From the NCBI GenBank assembly GCA_910575475.1, contig CAJTGD010000016.1, forward strand, positions 1 to 64,000: DNA of 64,000 nt, in the 5' to 3' direction. Position numbers and translations under genes: made by a program. Within the stretch, counting starts at the first letter, position 1. Each line of letters starts with the position of its first letter. This stretch comes from Lachnospiraceae bacterium (GTDB lineage Bacteria > Bacillota > Clostridia > Lachnospirales > Lachnospiraceae). A model generated the notes under the pieces. That model ran no database searches. It saw only the letters and a list, made by a program, of their open reading frames with translations, and had not been told where the DNA came from. Below are positions 6,971 through 16,486 of this stretch, in pieces.

Positions 6971-8806
6971 TCATTGATCGTACCGGAGAGACAGAATATC
7001 CGAAGCCTGAATCCGATGCACCGCCGCCTGGTTCGTCAACAGGCTTCTGTTTTGATAATCAAACAAAAGAATTTCATTTTTCACACGTTCCAGATGCGTC
7101 ATCTTCCGCAGCTGTCTCTTGTCATATAGTTCATACCCCTGCAGATACCGGCGCTCCAATGCTTCCCGCTCATAAAAGGCAGCTTCCTCTTCCTTCGCAA
7201 CCCGCGGCTCCCCTGCAAATGCAGGCCGATTCTTTACATTTTCCCGCAGATACAGGTCATAGGTCAAAAGCTCCCGGTACTCTTCTTTGCGTGCCGGATC
7301 CCATTCTGCCGCGAAATCCAGAAGGATCTCATACCGCCGGATCCGGGAATGGCTGATTCCGCGGAGACGTTTCTTCTCATAATAGCCGCTCAGCCGGTCA
7401 TACATCGTGAACGCATCCGGAAATGCCTTTTCCAGAAGCTCCATCGTATGGACGAACTGGCCGCTGTTGTAATAGACCTCAACCATCTCCTCCACCCCTT
7501 TGAGCCGGATCACATCCCCATAGGAAAGCCACATGGTAGAGAGAACTTCAAAGGGAGGACGATCCTGATACAGGAGCTGATAGCATTCGGCCTGTTCTTC
7601 CATATAAGAGCCTTTCAGAACTTTCAGAAAACCAAGCTGCAGCTGTTCCGGATGCAGTGCATAGACATCCTGAAATGAGTTTTGAAAGCTTTTCAGATCT
7701 TCAAACGGAAGCCCTGCGATCAGATCCAGATGCTGATGGACATTTCCCCGGGAATGGATTCTCCTGACTGCAAGGCTCACCTTTTCAAAATCCATGGTCC
7801 GGCGGATCTCCCGCAAGGTATATTGGTTGGTGGATTGTACCCCGATCTCCAGCTGGATCAGCCCCGGGCGCATGGAAGCGATCAATCGGAGTTCCTCCTC
7901 ATTCAGCAGGTCCGCGGCCACCTCAAAATGAAAATTGGTCTTTCCCCTGTCATGCTCCGCCAGATAGGACCAGATGGCAAATGCATGGTCATGGCGGCAG
8001 TTGAACGTCCGGTCCACGAACTTCACCTGTGGAACCTCCCGGTCTATGAAAAACTGCAGTTCTTTTTTCACAGTATGCAGGCTGCGGAACCGCAGGCACT
8101 TGTCTATGGACGAAAGACAATAGCTGCAGGAAAAGGGACAGCCCCGGCTGGATTCATAGTAGATTATCCTGTTGCGGAAGCTCTCCATGGGATCCTCCGC
8201 CGATGGGAAATCCTGGTCAGGCATTCTCTCTTTTTCTGAGAGAACCGAATCATCCGGATCGGAATAGCTTAAAATATTCGGCGCATACACAAACGGTACA
8301 CGATTCAGATCCATGACGCTCCGGGGAGAATTCACAGCAAAGCCCTGATTCCCGGGGCAGGCATACACGATCCCGTCAATCTCCCGCAGCGACTGTACGT
8401 TCCCGTGGTAATAATCCGCAAGCTCTAGGAACGTTTCCTCTCCTTCCCCGCACATCACCCCCCGTACCTGAGGCAGTCTCTCAAGTACCTTCCGGGCATG
8501 ACAGGAAACCTCCGGTCCGCCCAGCCAGATCTCGGTCTTCGGCAGGATCTTCCCGATCTCCCTTACAAGCTGCTCCACATAGACGATATTCCACAGATAG
8601 CAGGAAAAACAAAGTACGTCCGGCTGCCGGGCATACAGATCCATTAAAATCTCGTCTACCTGCTGATTGATCGTATATTCCGCAATCCCCACACTTTCCC
8701 GGTATTCTTTCCGTTCCTGCACCGCATAGGCCCGCAGGCTGTAGACCGCGAGATTCGAATGGATATATTTCGCGTTGATTGCCGCAAGTAAAATCTTCAT
8801 CCTCAT
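6971..8806 (-). CDS. B12-binding domain radical SAM protein (DUF4080 type)
   Basis: A 611-aa protein. Residues about 3-140 form a cobalamin-binding-type domain (LLAAINAKYIHSNLAVYSLR is the signature of this family). The radical SAM core begins with the cluster motif CPFSCSYC near residue 220 and runs to about 430. A C-terminal region of about 150 residues corresponds to DUF4080. Members are common in Clostridia and their substrate is unknown. The start at 8806 (MRMKILL) is close to an alternative Met at 8800; the AGAGGG box does not clearly separate them. No partner gene nearby suggests a pathway. Confidence 0.85.
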   Translation of the reverse strand: MRMKILLAAINAKYIHSNLAVYSLRAYAVQERKEYRESVGIAEYTINQQVDEILMDLYARQPDVLCFSCYLWNIVYVEQLVREIGKILPKTEIWLGGPEVSCHARKVLERLPQVRGVMCGEGEETFLELADYYHGNVQSLREIDGIVYACPGNQGFAVNSPRSVMDLNRVPFVYAPNILSYSDPDDSVLSEKERMPDQDFPSAEDPMESFRNRIIYYESSRGCPFSCSYCLSSIDKCLRFRSLHTVKKELQFFIDREVPQVKFVDRTFNCRHDHAFAIWSYLAEHDRGKTNFHFEVAADLLNEEELRLIASMRPGLIQLEIGVQSTNQYTLREIRRTMDFEKVSLAVRRIHSRGNVHQHLDLIAGLPFEDLKSFQNSFQDVYALHPEQLQLGFLKVLKGSYMEEQAECYQLLYQDRPPFEVLSTMWLSYGDVIRLKGVEEMVEVYYNSGQFVHTMELLEKAFPDAFTMYDRLSGYYEKKRLRGISHSRIRRYEILLDFAAEWDPARKEEYRELLTYDLYLRENVKNRPAFAGEPRVAKEEEAAFYEREALERRYLQGYELYDKRQLRKMTHLERVKNEILLFDYQNRSLLTNQAAVHRIQASDILSLRYDQ

Positions 8807-8882
8807 ACGCCCTCTTTCTTTTGTATTCTTGTATACAATCTAGGTATCTTCGGCAGTAAACAGGTATTTTTCATCATTTTCT

Positions 8883-11042
8883 TCATTCAGGAATCTGATT
8901 AGAAGGTGGAAAACAGGTTTGATTTTTGCACACATAATATGTTGTTTTCCCATTTAAAAGTGTATATCCTGACGGACAGGAGTCCACCTCCCTAAAGCAC
9001 TGCAGATCGGCACTTTCCTTGCCGAAATCCGTTTCTGAAGCTCCTCTGTGCGGGTATCTGCTCAGACCTTCTGAAAAGTTATTCACACTATTCACATTAT
9101 CTACATTTTTACTTTTTCTTCCATTTTCCACACTATTCACATACATTTTCACATCCGAATACAGGGGAAGACCGGCCAGGATCTTCTCCGGCCGGTCTTC
9201 ATCTGACAACACAACCGTAATTTTCTGGGGCGGGTTCTCATATAGAAGCTGAGCAATGAGAAACATACAATATCCCGCCGGATGCCGCTCTGCCTGTTTT
9301 GCCATGAAACGAAGCTGCTTTTTTGCAGCCTGTCTGTAAATATTTTTATGACATTCTGCTGCGTCCTGCCCGTGTCCATTCCCGTCAGAGACAGAATGGA
9401 GGCTGTCTCCAGTAAGCTGCGACAGCCGGACCAGACAATAGGCCATGATGGAGTTTCCGCTTGGCAGCGCTCCGTCATAGCTCTCCTTCGGCCTGATGAT
9501 CAATCGGCTGTTATGCGGCCCATAAAGGTAATAGCCGCCCTCCTCTGCCTCAAACTGCTTCCTGGCCTCGCCGCAGATCTGCTCTGCACGTTCCAGATAA
9601 AAGCGCCTGCCGGAAGCTTCATAGAGACAGAGCAAAGCTGCTGTATAATAAGCATAGTCATCCAAAAATCCTTTCACAGATCGTACCTTGTTCCGGCAGC
9701 TCACATAGAGCAGAGCTCCGTCAGCCAGATTCCTCTCTATGAACCGGTATGCCTGTTCCGCCGCCGACAGGAAGCAACCCTTTCCTGTTACCCGGTACAG
9801 CACGGAGAGTCCGCAGATCATCAGGGAATTCCATGCAGTCAGTACTTTATCATCCAGATGAAGTACTTCCCGGCGTTTACGGTAATCATACAGTGCTTTC
9901 TTCTCTCTGTCAAACCCGTCGCAGAGTTTTTTTCCGTTCAGAAGGTTGGGGATATTTCTGCCTTCGAAATTCCCTTCCTCCGTAATCCCGAAGTATGCGC
10001 AGAACTGCTCTCCCCGTTCTTCCCCAAGGATCTCAAAGATTTCCCTGCGGCTCCAGACATAGTATTTCCCCTCCTCGCCGCTGCTGTCCGCATCCTGGGC
10101 GGAATAAAACTCCCCGTCCGTTCCTGTCATTTCCCGCAAAATATATTCCGCGGTTTTTTCTGCCGTATCCAGCAGTTCTCTGCTGCCGGACGCTTTATAG
10201 GCGGCGCTGTATGAGAGGATCAGCAGCGCGTTATCATACAGCATTTTTTCAAAATGAGGCACCAAAAAATATCGGTCTGTGGAGTATCGTGAAAATCCAT
10301 AGCCGATCTGGTCAAAGATCCCGCCTCTTCTCATCCTGTCTAATGTGACTTCCGCATACTTTAATGCCGTTTTATTCTGCCTGATCCGGGCATAGAGGAG
10401 CAAAAATATCAGATTGTGCGGTGTGGGGAATTTGGGAGCCGGGCCAAAACCGCCGTATGCCTCATCGAAGCTCCGTGCAAAGATGCTTGCTGCCAGATCC
10501 GGCAGATCCTGGCTGGCTTCCCTGAAATAAGAATCCTCTGATTCCTGTTTCTGAATCTGGACAAGGATCTGTTTTGCAGAATTCAGCAGTTCAGACCTGC
10601 TGCTTTTCCATTGCTGTGCGACAGCAAGCAGCAGATCCGAAAAGCCGATGCTGCCGTACCTGGCTCTGGCCGGGAAATAGGTGCCTGCAAAAAACGGTTT
10701 CTGATCTGCTGTCATGAAAATGCTCATGGGCCAGCCTCCGCTCCCGGTCAGCGCCTGGCAGACATTCATGTAGACACTGTCAATATCCGGACGTTCTTCC
10801 CGGTCTACCTTAACAGATACGAAATATTGGTTCAGTATTCCGGCAATCTCCGGATTTTCAAAGCTTTCATGTGCCATTACATGACACCAGTGACAGGTAC
10901 TGTAGCCGATGCTCAGAAAAACCGGCTTATCCTCCCGCGCTGCTTTCTTAAACGCCTCATCTCCCCACGAATACCAGTCCACAGGGTTTTCGGCATGCTG
11001 TAATAGATAAGGGCTGCTCTGGTCTTTTAAATGATTGCTCAT
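8883..11042 (-). CDS. thioredoxin-domain protein of the YyaL/DUF255 family
   Basis: A 719-aa protein. The N-terminal DUF255 thioredoxin-like domain contains [18 protein letters not shown] with Cys50 and Cys53, followed by [16 protein letters not shown]. The remainder, about 190-620, is an (alpha/alpha)6-barrel-like region related to N-acylglucosamine epimerases and mannosidases ([26 protein letters not shown]). The mammalian homologue is SPATA20. The biochemical role is not settled in the family. The last 60 residues, after VKMYVNS, are low-similarity and Asn/Ser-rich ([13 protein letters not shown]), probably a lineage-specific tail. Confidence 0.9.
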   Translation of the reverse strand: MSNHLKDQSSPYLLQHAENPVDWYSWGDEAFKKAAREDKPVFLSIGYSTCHWCHVMAHESFENPEIAGILNQYFVSVKVDREERPDIDSVYMNVCQALTGSGGWPMSIFMTADQKPFFAGTYFPARARYGSIGFSDLLLAVAQQWKSSRSELLNSAKQILVQIQKQESEDSYFREASQDLPDLAASIFARSFDEAYGGFGPAPKFPTPHNLIFLLLYARIRQNKTALKYAEVTLDRMRRGGIFDQIGYGFSRYSTDRYFLVPHFEKMLYDNALLILSYSAAYKASGSRELLDTAEKTAEYILREMTGTDGEFYSAQDADSSGEEGKYYVWSRREIFEILGEERGEQFCAYFGITEEGNFEGRNIPNLLNGKKLCDGFDREKKALYDYRKRREVLHLDDKVLTAWNSLMICGLSVLYRVTGKGCFLSAAEQAYRFIERNLADGALLYVSCRNKVRSVKGFLDDYAYYTAALLCLYEASGRRFYLERAEQICGEARKQFEAEEGGYYLYGPHNSRLIIRPKESYDGALPSGNSIMAYCLVRLSQLTGDSLHSVSDGNGHGQDAAECHKNIYRQAAKKQLRFMAKQAERHPAGYCMFLIAQLLYENPPQKITVVLSDEDRPEKILAGLPLYSDVKMYVNSVENGRKSKNVDNVNSVNNFSEGLSRYPHRGASETDFGKESADLQCFREVDSCPSGYTLLNGKTTYYVCKNQTCFPPSNQIPE

Positions 11043-11065
11043 ACCATATCTCCTTTAGAAAAAAT

Positions 11066-12400
11066 TCACTTTGTATAGTGGTATTTTTTCCGTTTTTTCA
11101 CCAAAAATGCAGCCGTCACGAACAATGCCAGAAGCTCTGCCGCAACAATAGCCAGCCAGACTCCGTCCAGCTTGAGGAAAACAGGCAGGATCAGCACAAC
11201 CGATACCTGAAATACCAGGGTTCGCATAAAGGAAATGGCTGCGGACACCGCCCCGTCTCCAAGTGCGGTGAAAAAGCCGGAGCCCCAGATATTAAATCCG
11301 CTCAGGAGGAAGGATATTGCATACAGCCGGAATCCATGGCAGGTCATGGCAAACAGCTCCGGGTCATATCCAACGAATACCCGGGTCATCGGATATGCCA
11401 GCAGCTCTGCCAGAAGGGTCATGACGATTCCGGCGCTGCCGATCAGGACAATACTCTTCCGGAAGATATTTTTTAATTCCGTATGATTTCCGGAGCCATA
11501 GTTAAAGCTTACCACCGGCGCGCTTCCGATGGAATAACCAATATTGACCGCGGCAAAGATAAAGGTTACATACATGATGACCCCGTAGGCCGCCACACCG
11601 TCTTCCCCGGCCAGGCGCATCAGCTGGAAATTGTACAGGATATTGACGATGGAGGATGAAATATTCGTCATCAGCTCCGAGGATCCGTTGGTACATGTTT
11701 TCAGCAGGACTCTTCCGTGAAAACGGGTCTTTCCGAGCCGGAGCAGGCTGTTGTTCTCACGGGAAAAGTAAATGATGGGACCGACTCCGCCGAGGATCTC
11801 TCCTACAGCCGTGGCTGCCCCCGCTCCCGCAAGCCCCCAGCCGAACACTACAATAAACAGGTAATCCAGGATCACATTTGTGATACCGGAAAGAAGGGAC
11901 ATCTTCAAACTCAATTCCGGCTTTTCCGCCACAATAAAAAAGCTCTGGAATGCGATCTGCAGCATAAATCCGGTGAGGGACACGCACAGGATCCTCCCGT
12001 AAAGCACACAATATTCGATCATATCGTCTGTTGCCCCGATGGCATACGCAATGGGACGCATAAAAATAATGGCTGTTACTGCCGCCACGATTCCGGCGCC
12101 GATCAGGATATAGATCAGCATGGAAAAATATTCATTGGCCTTTTCACGCTCCCCTTCTCCCAGTTTGATCGCTACCACTGCACTTCCTCCGGTTCCGATC
12201 ATAAACCCTACGGTACTGATCCCCATGAGCAGCGGCATCATGAGATTCAGCGCCGCGAAGGGCGTGGTCCCGACATAGTTGGATACGAACAATCCGTCCA
12301 CGATGCTGTAAACAGACGTACAGATCATCATGATGATGGACGGGATCGTAAAACGAAGCAGTCTTTTATAAGTAAAATGGTCTGATAATTGGATTCTCAT
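11066..12400 (-). CDS. MATE family efflux transporter
   Basis: A 444-aa membrane protein with about 12 predicted transmembrane helices in two six-helix MatE repeats (first repeat about 10-200, second about 225-430). N-terminal IPSIIMMICTSVYSIVDGLF and GSGGSA-type sequence GTGGSAVVAIKLGEGE are typical of bacterial MATE Na+/H+-coupled drug antiporters. The MarR regulator gene lies directly upstream (24 nt) on the same strand, so the pump is probably controlled by that regulator. Substrate unknown. Confidence 0.9.
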   Translation of the reverse strand: MRIQLSDHFTYKRLLRFTIPSIIMMICTSVYSIVDGLFVSNYVGTTPFAALNLMMPLLMGISTVGFMIGTGGSAVVAIKLGEGEREKANEYFSMLIYILIGAGIVAAVTAIIFMRPIAYAIGATDDMIEYCVLYGRILCVSLTGFMLQIAFQSFFIVAEKPELSLKMSLLSGITNVILDYLFIVVFGWGLAGAGAATAVGEILGGVGPIIYFSRENNSLLRLGKTRFHGRVLLKTCTNGSSELMTNISSSIVNILYNFQLMRLAGEDGVAAYGVIMYVTFIFAAVNIGYSIGSAPVVSFNYGSGNHTELKNIFRKSIVLIGSAGIVMTLLAELLAYPMTRVFVGYDPELFAMTCHGFRLYAISFLLSGFNIWGSGFFTALGDGAVSAAISFMRTLVFQVSVVLILPVFLKLDGVWLAIVAAELLALFVTAAFLVKKRKKYHYTK

Positions 12401-12423
12401 GATTCATACCATCCCTTTCATTT

Positions 12424-12915
12424 CTATTTTTCTTTCTGTATTTTCATTTCCGCTTTATTCCGCGGATCCGCGAAATTTTTGACTTTTTCCTGGAGCCTGT
12501 GCAGGTACAGCTCAGTCAGACGAAGCAGCTCCGTACTTTCCTCTTTTGACATTTCAGCAAACACCTGGTTTTCTGCGTCCGCATATGGCAGGATCCGTTC
12601 CCTGGCAAATGCCTTTCCCTCCGGGGTGAGATACACTCTCTTATCCCTGCCGTTCTCTTGTCCAAGCACGATCAGACCTTCCTGTTCCAGCTTTTTTATG
12701 GCAGAATGGATGGTCTGCTTGCTGATGTAATTCATATCACAGATGTCCCTTTGCAGACACCCCTCTCCCAGCTCCAGAATCGTAGAAAGTATCGCAAATG
12801 CGCTGTCGGATACGCCCGCCTTCCATGCGATCTCATGCCACAGCAGCTCAATCTCCCGCCACAGAGAATTGTATTCTTTTAATGCTCTTTCCTGCTTTAT
12901 CTTCATCCTCTTCAC
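12424..12915 (-). CDS. MarR family transcriptional regulator
   Basis: A 163-aa winged-helix regulator. The HTH lies at about residues 50-95 (CDMNYISKQTIHSAIKKLEQ) and the wing at about 95-110 (GRDKRVYLTPEG). Helical ends form the dimer interface. It leads an operon with the MATE pump. Upstream are tandem promoters containing three copies of TTCGGAC on the coding strand, likely its own operator. As with other MarR-MATE pairs, a small lipophilic ligand probably relieves repression. Confidence 0.88.
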   Translation of the reverse strand: MKRMKIKQERALKEYNSLWREIELLWHEIAWKAGVSDSAFAILSTILELGEGCLQRDICDMNYISKQTIHSAIKKLEQEGLIVLGQENGRDKRVYLTPEGKAFARERILPYADAENQVFAEMSKEESTELLRLTELYLHRLQEKVKNFADPRNKAEMKIQKEK

Positions 12916-12922
12916 CTCTCTG

Positions 12923-12997
12923 GTCCGAATTATAATATAAGTTCCATTTTGTCCGAAATCGTACTTTAATCCTAGTCCGAAATCATACTTTTGTCAA
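12923..12997 (-). promoter_or_regulatory. tandem promoters with repeated MarR-operator-like motif
   Basis: Minus strand. The distal promoter is TTGACA (12992-12997), 17 bp, then TAGGAT. The proximal promoter has TATAAT with TTCGGA 17 bp upstream. Top-strand GTCCGAA occurs at 12923, 12951 and 12975, overlapping these elements. The two distal copies sit in a 17-nt near-identical direct repeat (one mismatch) with 24-bp period. Confidence 0.6.
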
Positions 12998-13099
12998 GTG
13001 ATTTTTAAAACTCTTCTCCGCGGCGGGTTGCCAGATCCTTAAGATTTTGATAAACTATATACAGGATTCTCAAATTTTGTCTGAAAGGAAGTGCTTTCA

Positions 13100-14449
13100 T
13101 TGCAGCACATCATGTCTCAGGATGAAAAGTATCGAATGATGACGGAAGCGCCGATACCGGGGCTGATCGGGAAATTGGCTGTCCCTACCATCATCAGTAT
13201 GCTGGTCACCTCATTTTACAATATGGCCGACACCTTTTTTGTGGGCAGGATCGGAACCAGCGCGACCGCTGCAGTAGGGGTTGCGTTTCCGGTGATGTCG
13301 ATCATCCAGGCACTGGGCTTTTTCTGCGGGCACGGTTCCGGCAATTCCATCTCCAGAAAGCTTGGCGCTCAGAAGAACGATGCAGCCGAAGAGCTTGCGG
13401 CCACCGGATTTTTCGGCGGACTGCTTTTGGGCGCCCTGGTTCTGATCTTCGGGCTGCTGTTCCTGATGCCGCTGTCACGCATCCTTGGTTCAACCGATAC
13501 GATCCTGCCCTATACGAAGGAATATCTCAGCATCATCCTTATTGGCGCACCATGGATGACCGCTCAGTTTGTTCTGAATAATCAGATCCGTTTTCAGGGA
13601 AATGCTTTTTATGCCATGATCGGTGTGGGAACTGGAGCGATTCTGAATATCGTCCTGGATCCAATCCTTATTTTCGGATTTCGGATGGGAATTGCAGGTG
13701 CTGCGGTAGCTACTGTGATCAGCCAGCTGATCAGCTTCTGCCTCTTGCTTGCCGGAGTCCGTTTTTCCGGCTGTATCCCCATACGCCTGAAAAATGTCCG
13801 GCTGAACCGGGAACGGTTCCGGGAGATCGCAGGGGGAGGGCTGCCGTCCCTGTTCCGTCAGGGACTTGGAAGCGTAGCCGCCATGACGCTGAATATTGCC
13901 GCCAATCCATACGGCGACGCCGCGATTGCCGCAATGTCTGTCGTGAGCAGGATCTTCATGTTTGCCATTTCCGCATTGATCGGATTCGGGCAGGGCTTCC
14001 AGCCGGTCTGCGGATTTAACTACGGTGCAAAAAAATACAGCAGAGTTCGGGAGGCGTTCTGGTTCTGCGTGAAGATTTCTACCGTATTCCTGTTTGCACT
14101 GGCGATCCTTGGATTTCTGCTCTCAGGGCATCTGATCGGAATCTTTCGGGACGATCCGGAGGTGATCCGCATCGGGACGGTGGCAGTCCGTTTCCAGTGT
14201 GCCACACTGATCCTGAATGGATGGATCGTGATGAACAATATGATGACCCAGACCATGGGAAAGACATTCTATGCTTCCCTTCTGGCCTCTGCAAGACAGG
14301 GTCTGTTCTTTATTCCGATCCTGCTGATCCTGCCCCGGATATTCGGTCTTGCAGGAATCCAGTCAGCCCAGGCGGCTGCGGATGTATTTGCATTTCTGCT
14401 GTCCGTCGTCCTGTACCGAAAGGTAATAGAGGAATTGAAAAACGAATAA
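13100..14449 (+). CDS. MATE family efflux transporter
   Basis: About 449 aa with two MatE repeats and about 12 helices (PTIISMLVTSFYNMADTFFV, then GRIG near the N-terminus). Several starts are possible. GTG 13091 is directly against the AAAGGAA box, TTG 13100 is about 9 nt from it and is preferred, and ATG 13112 is too distant. The first charged stretch, MSQDEKYRMMTEAPIPGLIG, is typical of a clostridial MATE subgroup. The downstream CPBP protease gene follows after 26 nt on the same strand. The divergent MarR gene may influence this pump as well. Confidence 0.88.
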   Translation: MQHIMSQDEKYRMMTEAPIPGLIGKLAVPTIISMLVTSFYNMADTFFVGRIGTSATAAVGVAFPVMSIIQALGFFCGHGSGNSISRKLGAQKNDAAEELAATGFFGGLLLGALVLIFGLLFLMPLSRILGSTDTILPYTKEYLSIILIGAPWMTAQFVLNNQIRFQGNAFYAMIGVGTGAILNIVLDPILIFGFRMGIAGAAVATVISQLISFCLLLAGVRFSGCIPIRLKNVRLNRERFREIAGGGLPSLFRQGLGSVAAMTLNIAANPYGDAAIAAMSVVSRIFMFAISALIGFGQGFQPVCGFNYGAKKYSRVREAFWFCVKISTVFLFALAILGFLLSGHLIGIFRDDPEVIRIGTVAVRFQCATLILNGWIVMNNMMTQTMGKTFYASLLASARQGLFFIPILLILPRIFGLAGIQSAQAAADVFAFLLSVVLYRKVIEELKNE

Positions 14450-14475
14450 TCAAAGAAGAAAAGAGGTCAAAATTT

Positions 14476-15468
14476 ATGGAATATGAAATCAAACCCATCC
14501 GGCGCCATTTTACAAAACTGGGGCTGATGTATTTTCTAGGAACGCTGCTCATCTTCGGAATCCAGTATGCCGCGGCTTTTCTCATCATCCGGCTTCCCTT
14601 TATCAGAATCTACGATACGGATGCCTGGCTCATATCGACTATGCTGCCCATGTACCTGATCTCCATGCCGCTGATGATGCTCCTGATCCGGCAGGTTCCG
14701 GCTGTTCCTGTGGAAAAGCACCGTATGACATTTGTGCAGTGGCTGACTGCGTTTTTTATCTGTTATGCCGTGATGTATCTGAGCAACCTGATCGGATTGG
14801 GTGTGACGTTTGTCATCGGCATCGTTAAGGGCTCTCCGGTGGACAATGCACTGGCGGATATTGTTACGGATATCAACCCCTGGACAGCCCTCTTTTTCAT
14901 GGTGCTGTGCGCCCCCATCCTGGAAGAGCTGATCTTCCGCAAGCTGCTCATAGACCGTACCGTAAGATACGGGGAAAAAACTGCAATCCTCTTTTCAGGA
15001 ATTTTCTTCGGATTGTTCCACGGGAATCTGAATCAGTTTGCATATGCGTTTATACTGGGCGTATTCTGGGGTTTTATCTATGTTAAGACCGGAAAGATCC
15101 TCTATACGATATGCATGCATATGGTCGTGAATTTTCTCGGCTCCGTGGCAAGTATCTTCCTGCTGAGGGCAATTGACTATGAGGAGCTGATGTATGCTTC
15201 TGCGTCCGGGGACACGGCGGCGCTGATGAATACGGTGGCAGAGCATCTGCCCGGGCTGATGCTTTTTGGCCTCTACGGCATGGCAGTTCTGGGATTTGTC
15301 ATTACGGGCATCGTATGTCTGGCAGTCAATTATAAGAAAATAAAGCTGCTGCCGGCTGAAATCCCTGTACCGACGGGGAAGCTTTTCTCTGCCGCGTTCT
15401 TGAATGTGGGAGTGATTCTTTTTGCACTGTTCTGGATCATACAGATCATTTTACAGCTGCTTCAATAA
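14476..15468 (+). CDS. CPBP family intramembrane metalloprotease
   Basis: A 330-aa membrane protein with about eight hydrophobic segments. It carries the CPBP (Abi, Rce1-like) motifs: EELIFRKLL (EExxxR), FFGLFHGN (FxxxH) and a third in HMVVNFLGS (HxxxN). The start at 14476 follows AAGAGG and begins MEYEIKPIRR. In bacteria such proteins process or protect against peptides such as bacteriocins, or cleave anti-sigma factors. It follows a MATE gene after 26 nt, possibly cotranscribed. No bacteriocin gene is visible nearby. Confidence 0.88.
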   Translation: MEYEIKPIRRHFTKLGLMYFLGTLLIFGIQYAAAFLIIRLPFIRIYDTDAWLISTMLPMYLISMPLMMLLIRQVPAVPVEKHRMTFVQWLTAFFICYAVMYLSNLIGLGVTFVIGIVKGSPVDNALADIVTDINPWTALFFMVLCAPILEELIFRKLLIDRTVRYGEKTAILFSGIFFGLFHGNLNQFAYAFILGVFWGFIYVKTGKILYTICMHMVVNFLGSVASIFLLRAIDYEELMYASASGDTAALMNTVAEHLPGLMLFGLYGMAVLGFVITGIVCLAVNYKKIKLLPAEIPVPTGKLFSAAFLNVGVILFALFWIIQIILQLLQ

Positions 15469-15541
15469 CTGTATGAACCGGATCAGACTGTGTTAAAATT
15501 CACAGACAACCGCTTAAATCGCGTCAATACGCAGAAATTCA

Positions 15542-15570
15542 TTGACTTTCCCTGTCAAATATGCTATGTT
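15542..15570 (+). promoter_or_regulatory. SigA promoter of the cold-shock gene
   Basis: TTGACT (15542-15547), 17 bp, TATGTT (15565-15570). It predicts a 5' leader of about 68 nt before the ATG at 15645. Long structured leaders are usual for csp genes. Confidence 0.65.
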
Positions 15571-15644
15571 ATGTAAGTATTATTGATTTGTATTCTCAAT
15601 GGTACAGAAACAATATTACTTTTCAATTTATGGAGGGCAACACA

Positions 15645-15842
15645 ATGACAGGTACAGTAAAATGGTTTAACAACCAAAAAGGATATGGATTCATCTCTGA
15701 CTCTGAGGGGAACGATGTATTCGTACATTATTCAGGGATTGTTACAGATGGATTCAAATCATTAGAAGAAGGCCAGTCTGTTGAGTTTGAAGTGACAGAA
15801 GGAGCCAAGGGACCTCAAGCAACTAACGTAGTAAAGCTTTAA
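15645..15842 (+). CDS. CspA-family cold-shock protein
   Basis: A 65-aa single cold-shock domain that binds single-stranded RNA and DNA. It contains RNP1 KGYGFISD and RNP2-like [10 protein letters not shown]. The start at 15645 follows ATGGAGGGC and gives the conserved opening [17 protein letters not shown] strong promoter sits about 75 bp upstream and a terminator shared with the convergent Ior operon lies at 15924-15958. It acts as an RNA chaperone in the cytoplasm. Confidence 0.95.
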   Translation: MTGTVKWFNNQKGYGFISDSEGNDVFVHYSGIVTDGFKSLEEGQSVEFEVTEGAKGPQATNVVKL

Positions 15843-15923
15843 TCAGAATTTCAATTGTACCTTTTAATTTATAAATTAGCCTGGAATTAATATTTTAAAA
15901 GCAATACGGAAAATGTGATTAAG

Positions 15924-15958
15924 CAAAAAGGACCGGATTTTATCCGGTCCTTTTTCTT
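15924..15958. terminator. perfect bidirectional intrinsic terminator
   Basis: AAAAAGGACCGGAT pairs with ATCCGGTCCTTTTT around a TTT loop. A-tract and T-tract on the two sides allow use both by the csp gene (plus) and by the paaK-ior operon (minus). Confidence 0.9.
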
Positions 15959-16025
15959 CCTGAAATGCATCAATCTGGATTTCGACAATCTCAACGGCAG
16001 GCCGCAGACCAGTCTGCTGCTCCGA

Positions 16026-16469
16026 TCATTTTTTCACATTCGACACGTAAGCTTCCGAAGCTTCCCACACGTCGAATCCGCTGCCGCGCAGGATGTCCAC
16101 CATCCTGGCCGGATCGTCGCATTTGAGGACTGCGGACGCGTCCGCGCCGTTTGCAAAGGCGTACATATACTCGATGTTCACCTCCCCATCCACGATCGCG
16201 TGCATGGCCTTGGACAGCGACCCGGTCTCGTGGGGAACGCGCAGCGCCACCACGTCGGTGAGCATGGCTGTGATCCCGTTTTCCTTCAGCACGGCCCTTC
16301 CTTTATTGGGGTCGGAGACGATCATACGGAGCATACCGTAATCCGACGTATCCGCCAGGCTCAGCGCTACAATATTGACATCATTATTTCCAAGGACCGC
16401 CAGTACCTCGTCCAGCCGTCCTTCCCTGTTTTCCAAAAAAACTGATAACTGTTGAATCGTAAACCCCAC
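16026..16469 (-). CDS. tandem ACT-domain protein (last gene of Ior operon)
   Basis: A 147-aa protein of two ACT domains, about residues 4-65 and 72-142 (QQLSVFLENREGRLDEVLAV opens the first). ACT domains bind amino acids. The GTG start at 16469 has a strong AAAGGAGGG box. It is a paralogue of the second ACT protein at 17840-18256. It lies 17 nt after the paaK gene at 16487-17818, so each paaK/ior module carries its own ACT protein, presumably to sense aromatic amino acids. It has no catalytic residues. Confidence 0.88.
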   Translation of the reverse strand: MGFTIQQLSVFLENREGRLDEVLAVLGNNDVNIVALSLADTSDYGMLRMIVSDPNKGRAVLKENGITAMLTDVVALRVPHETGSLSKAMHAIVDGEVNIEYMYAFANGADASAVLKCDDPARMVDILRGSGFDVWEASEAYVSNVKK

Positions 16470-16486
16470 AGTGCTTCCCTCCTTTT

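Noticed and set aside
8819-8850. TTGTATACAA palindrome as an operator of the radical SAM gene
   Set aside because: A 10-bp AT-rich palindrome alone is weak, and promoter spacing around it is ambiguous.
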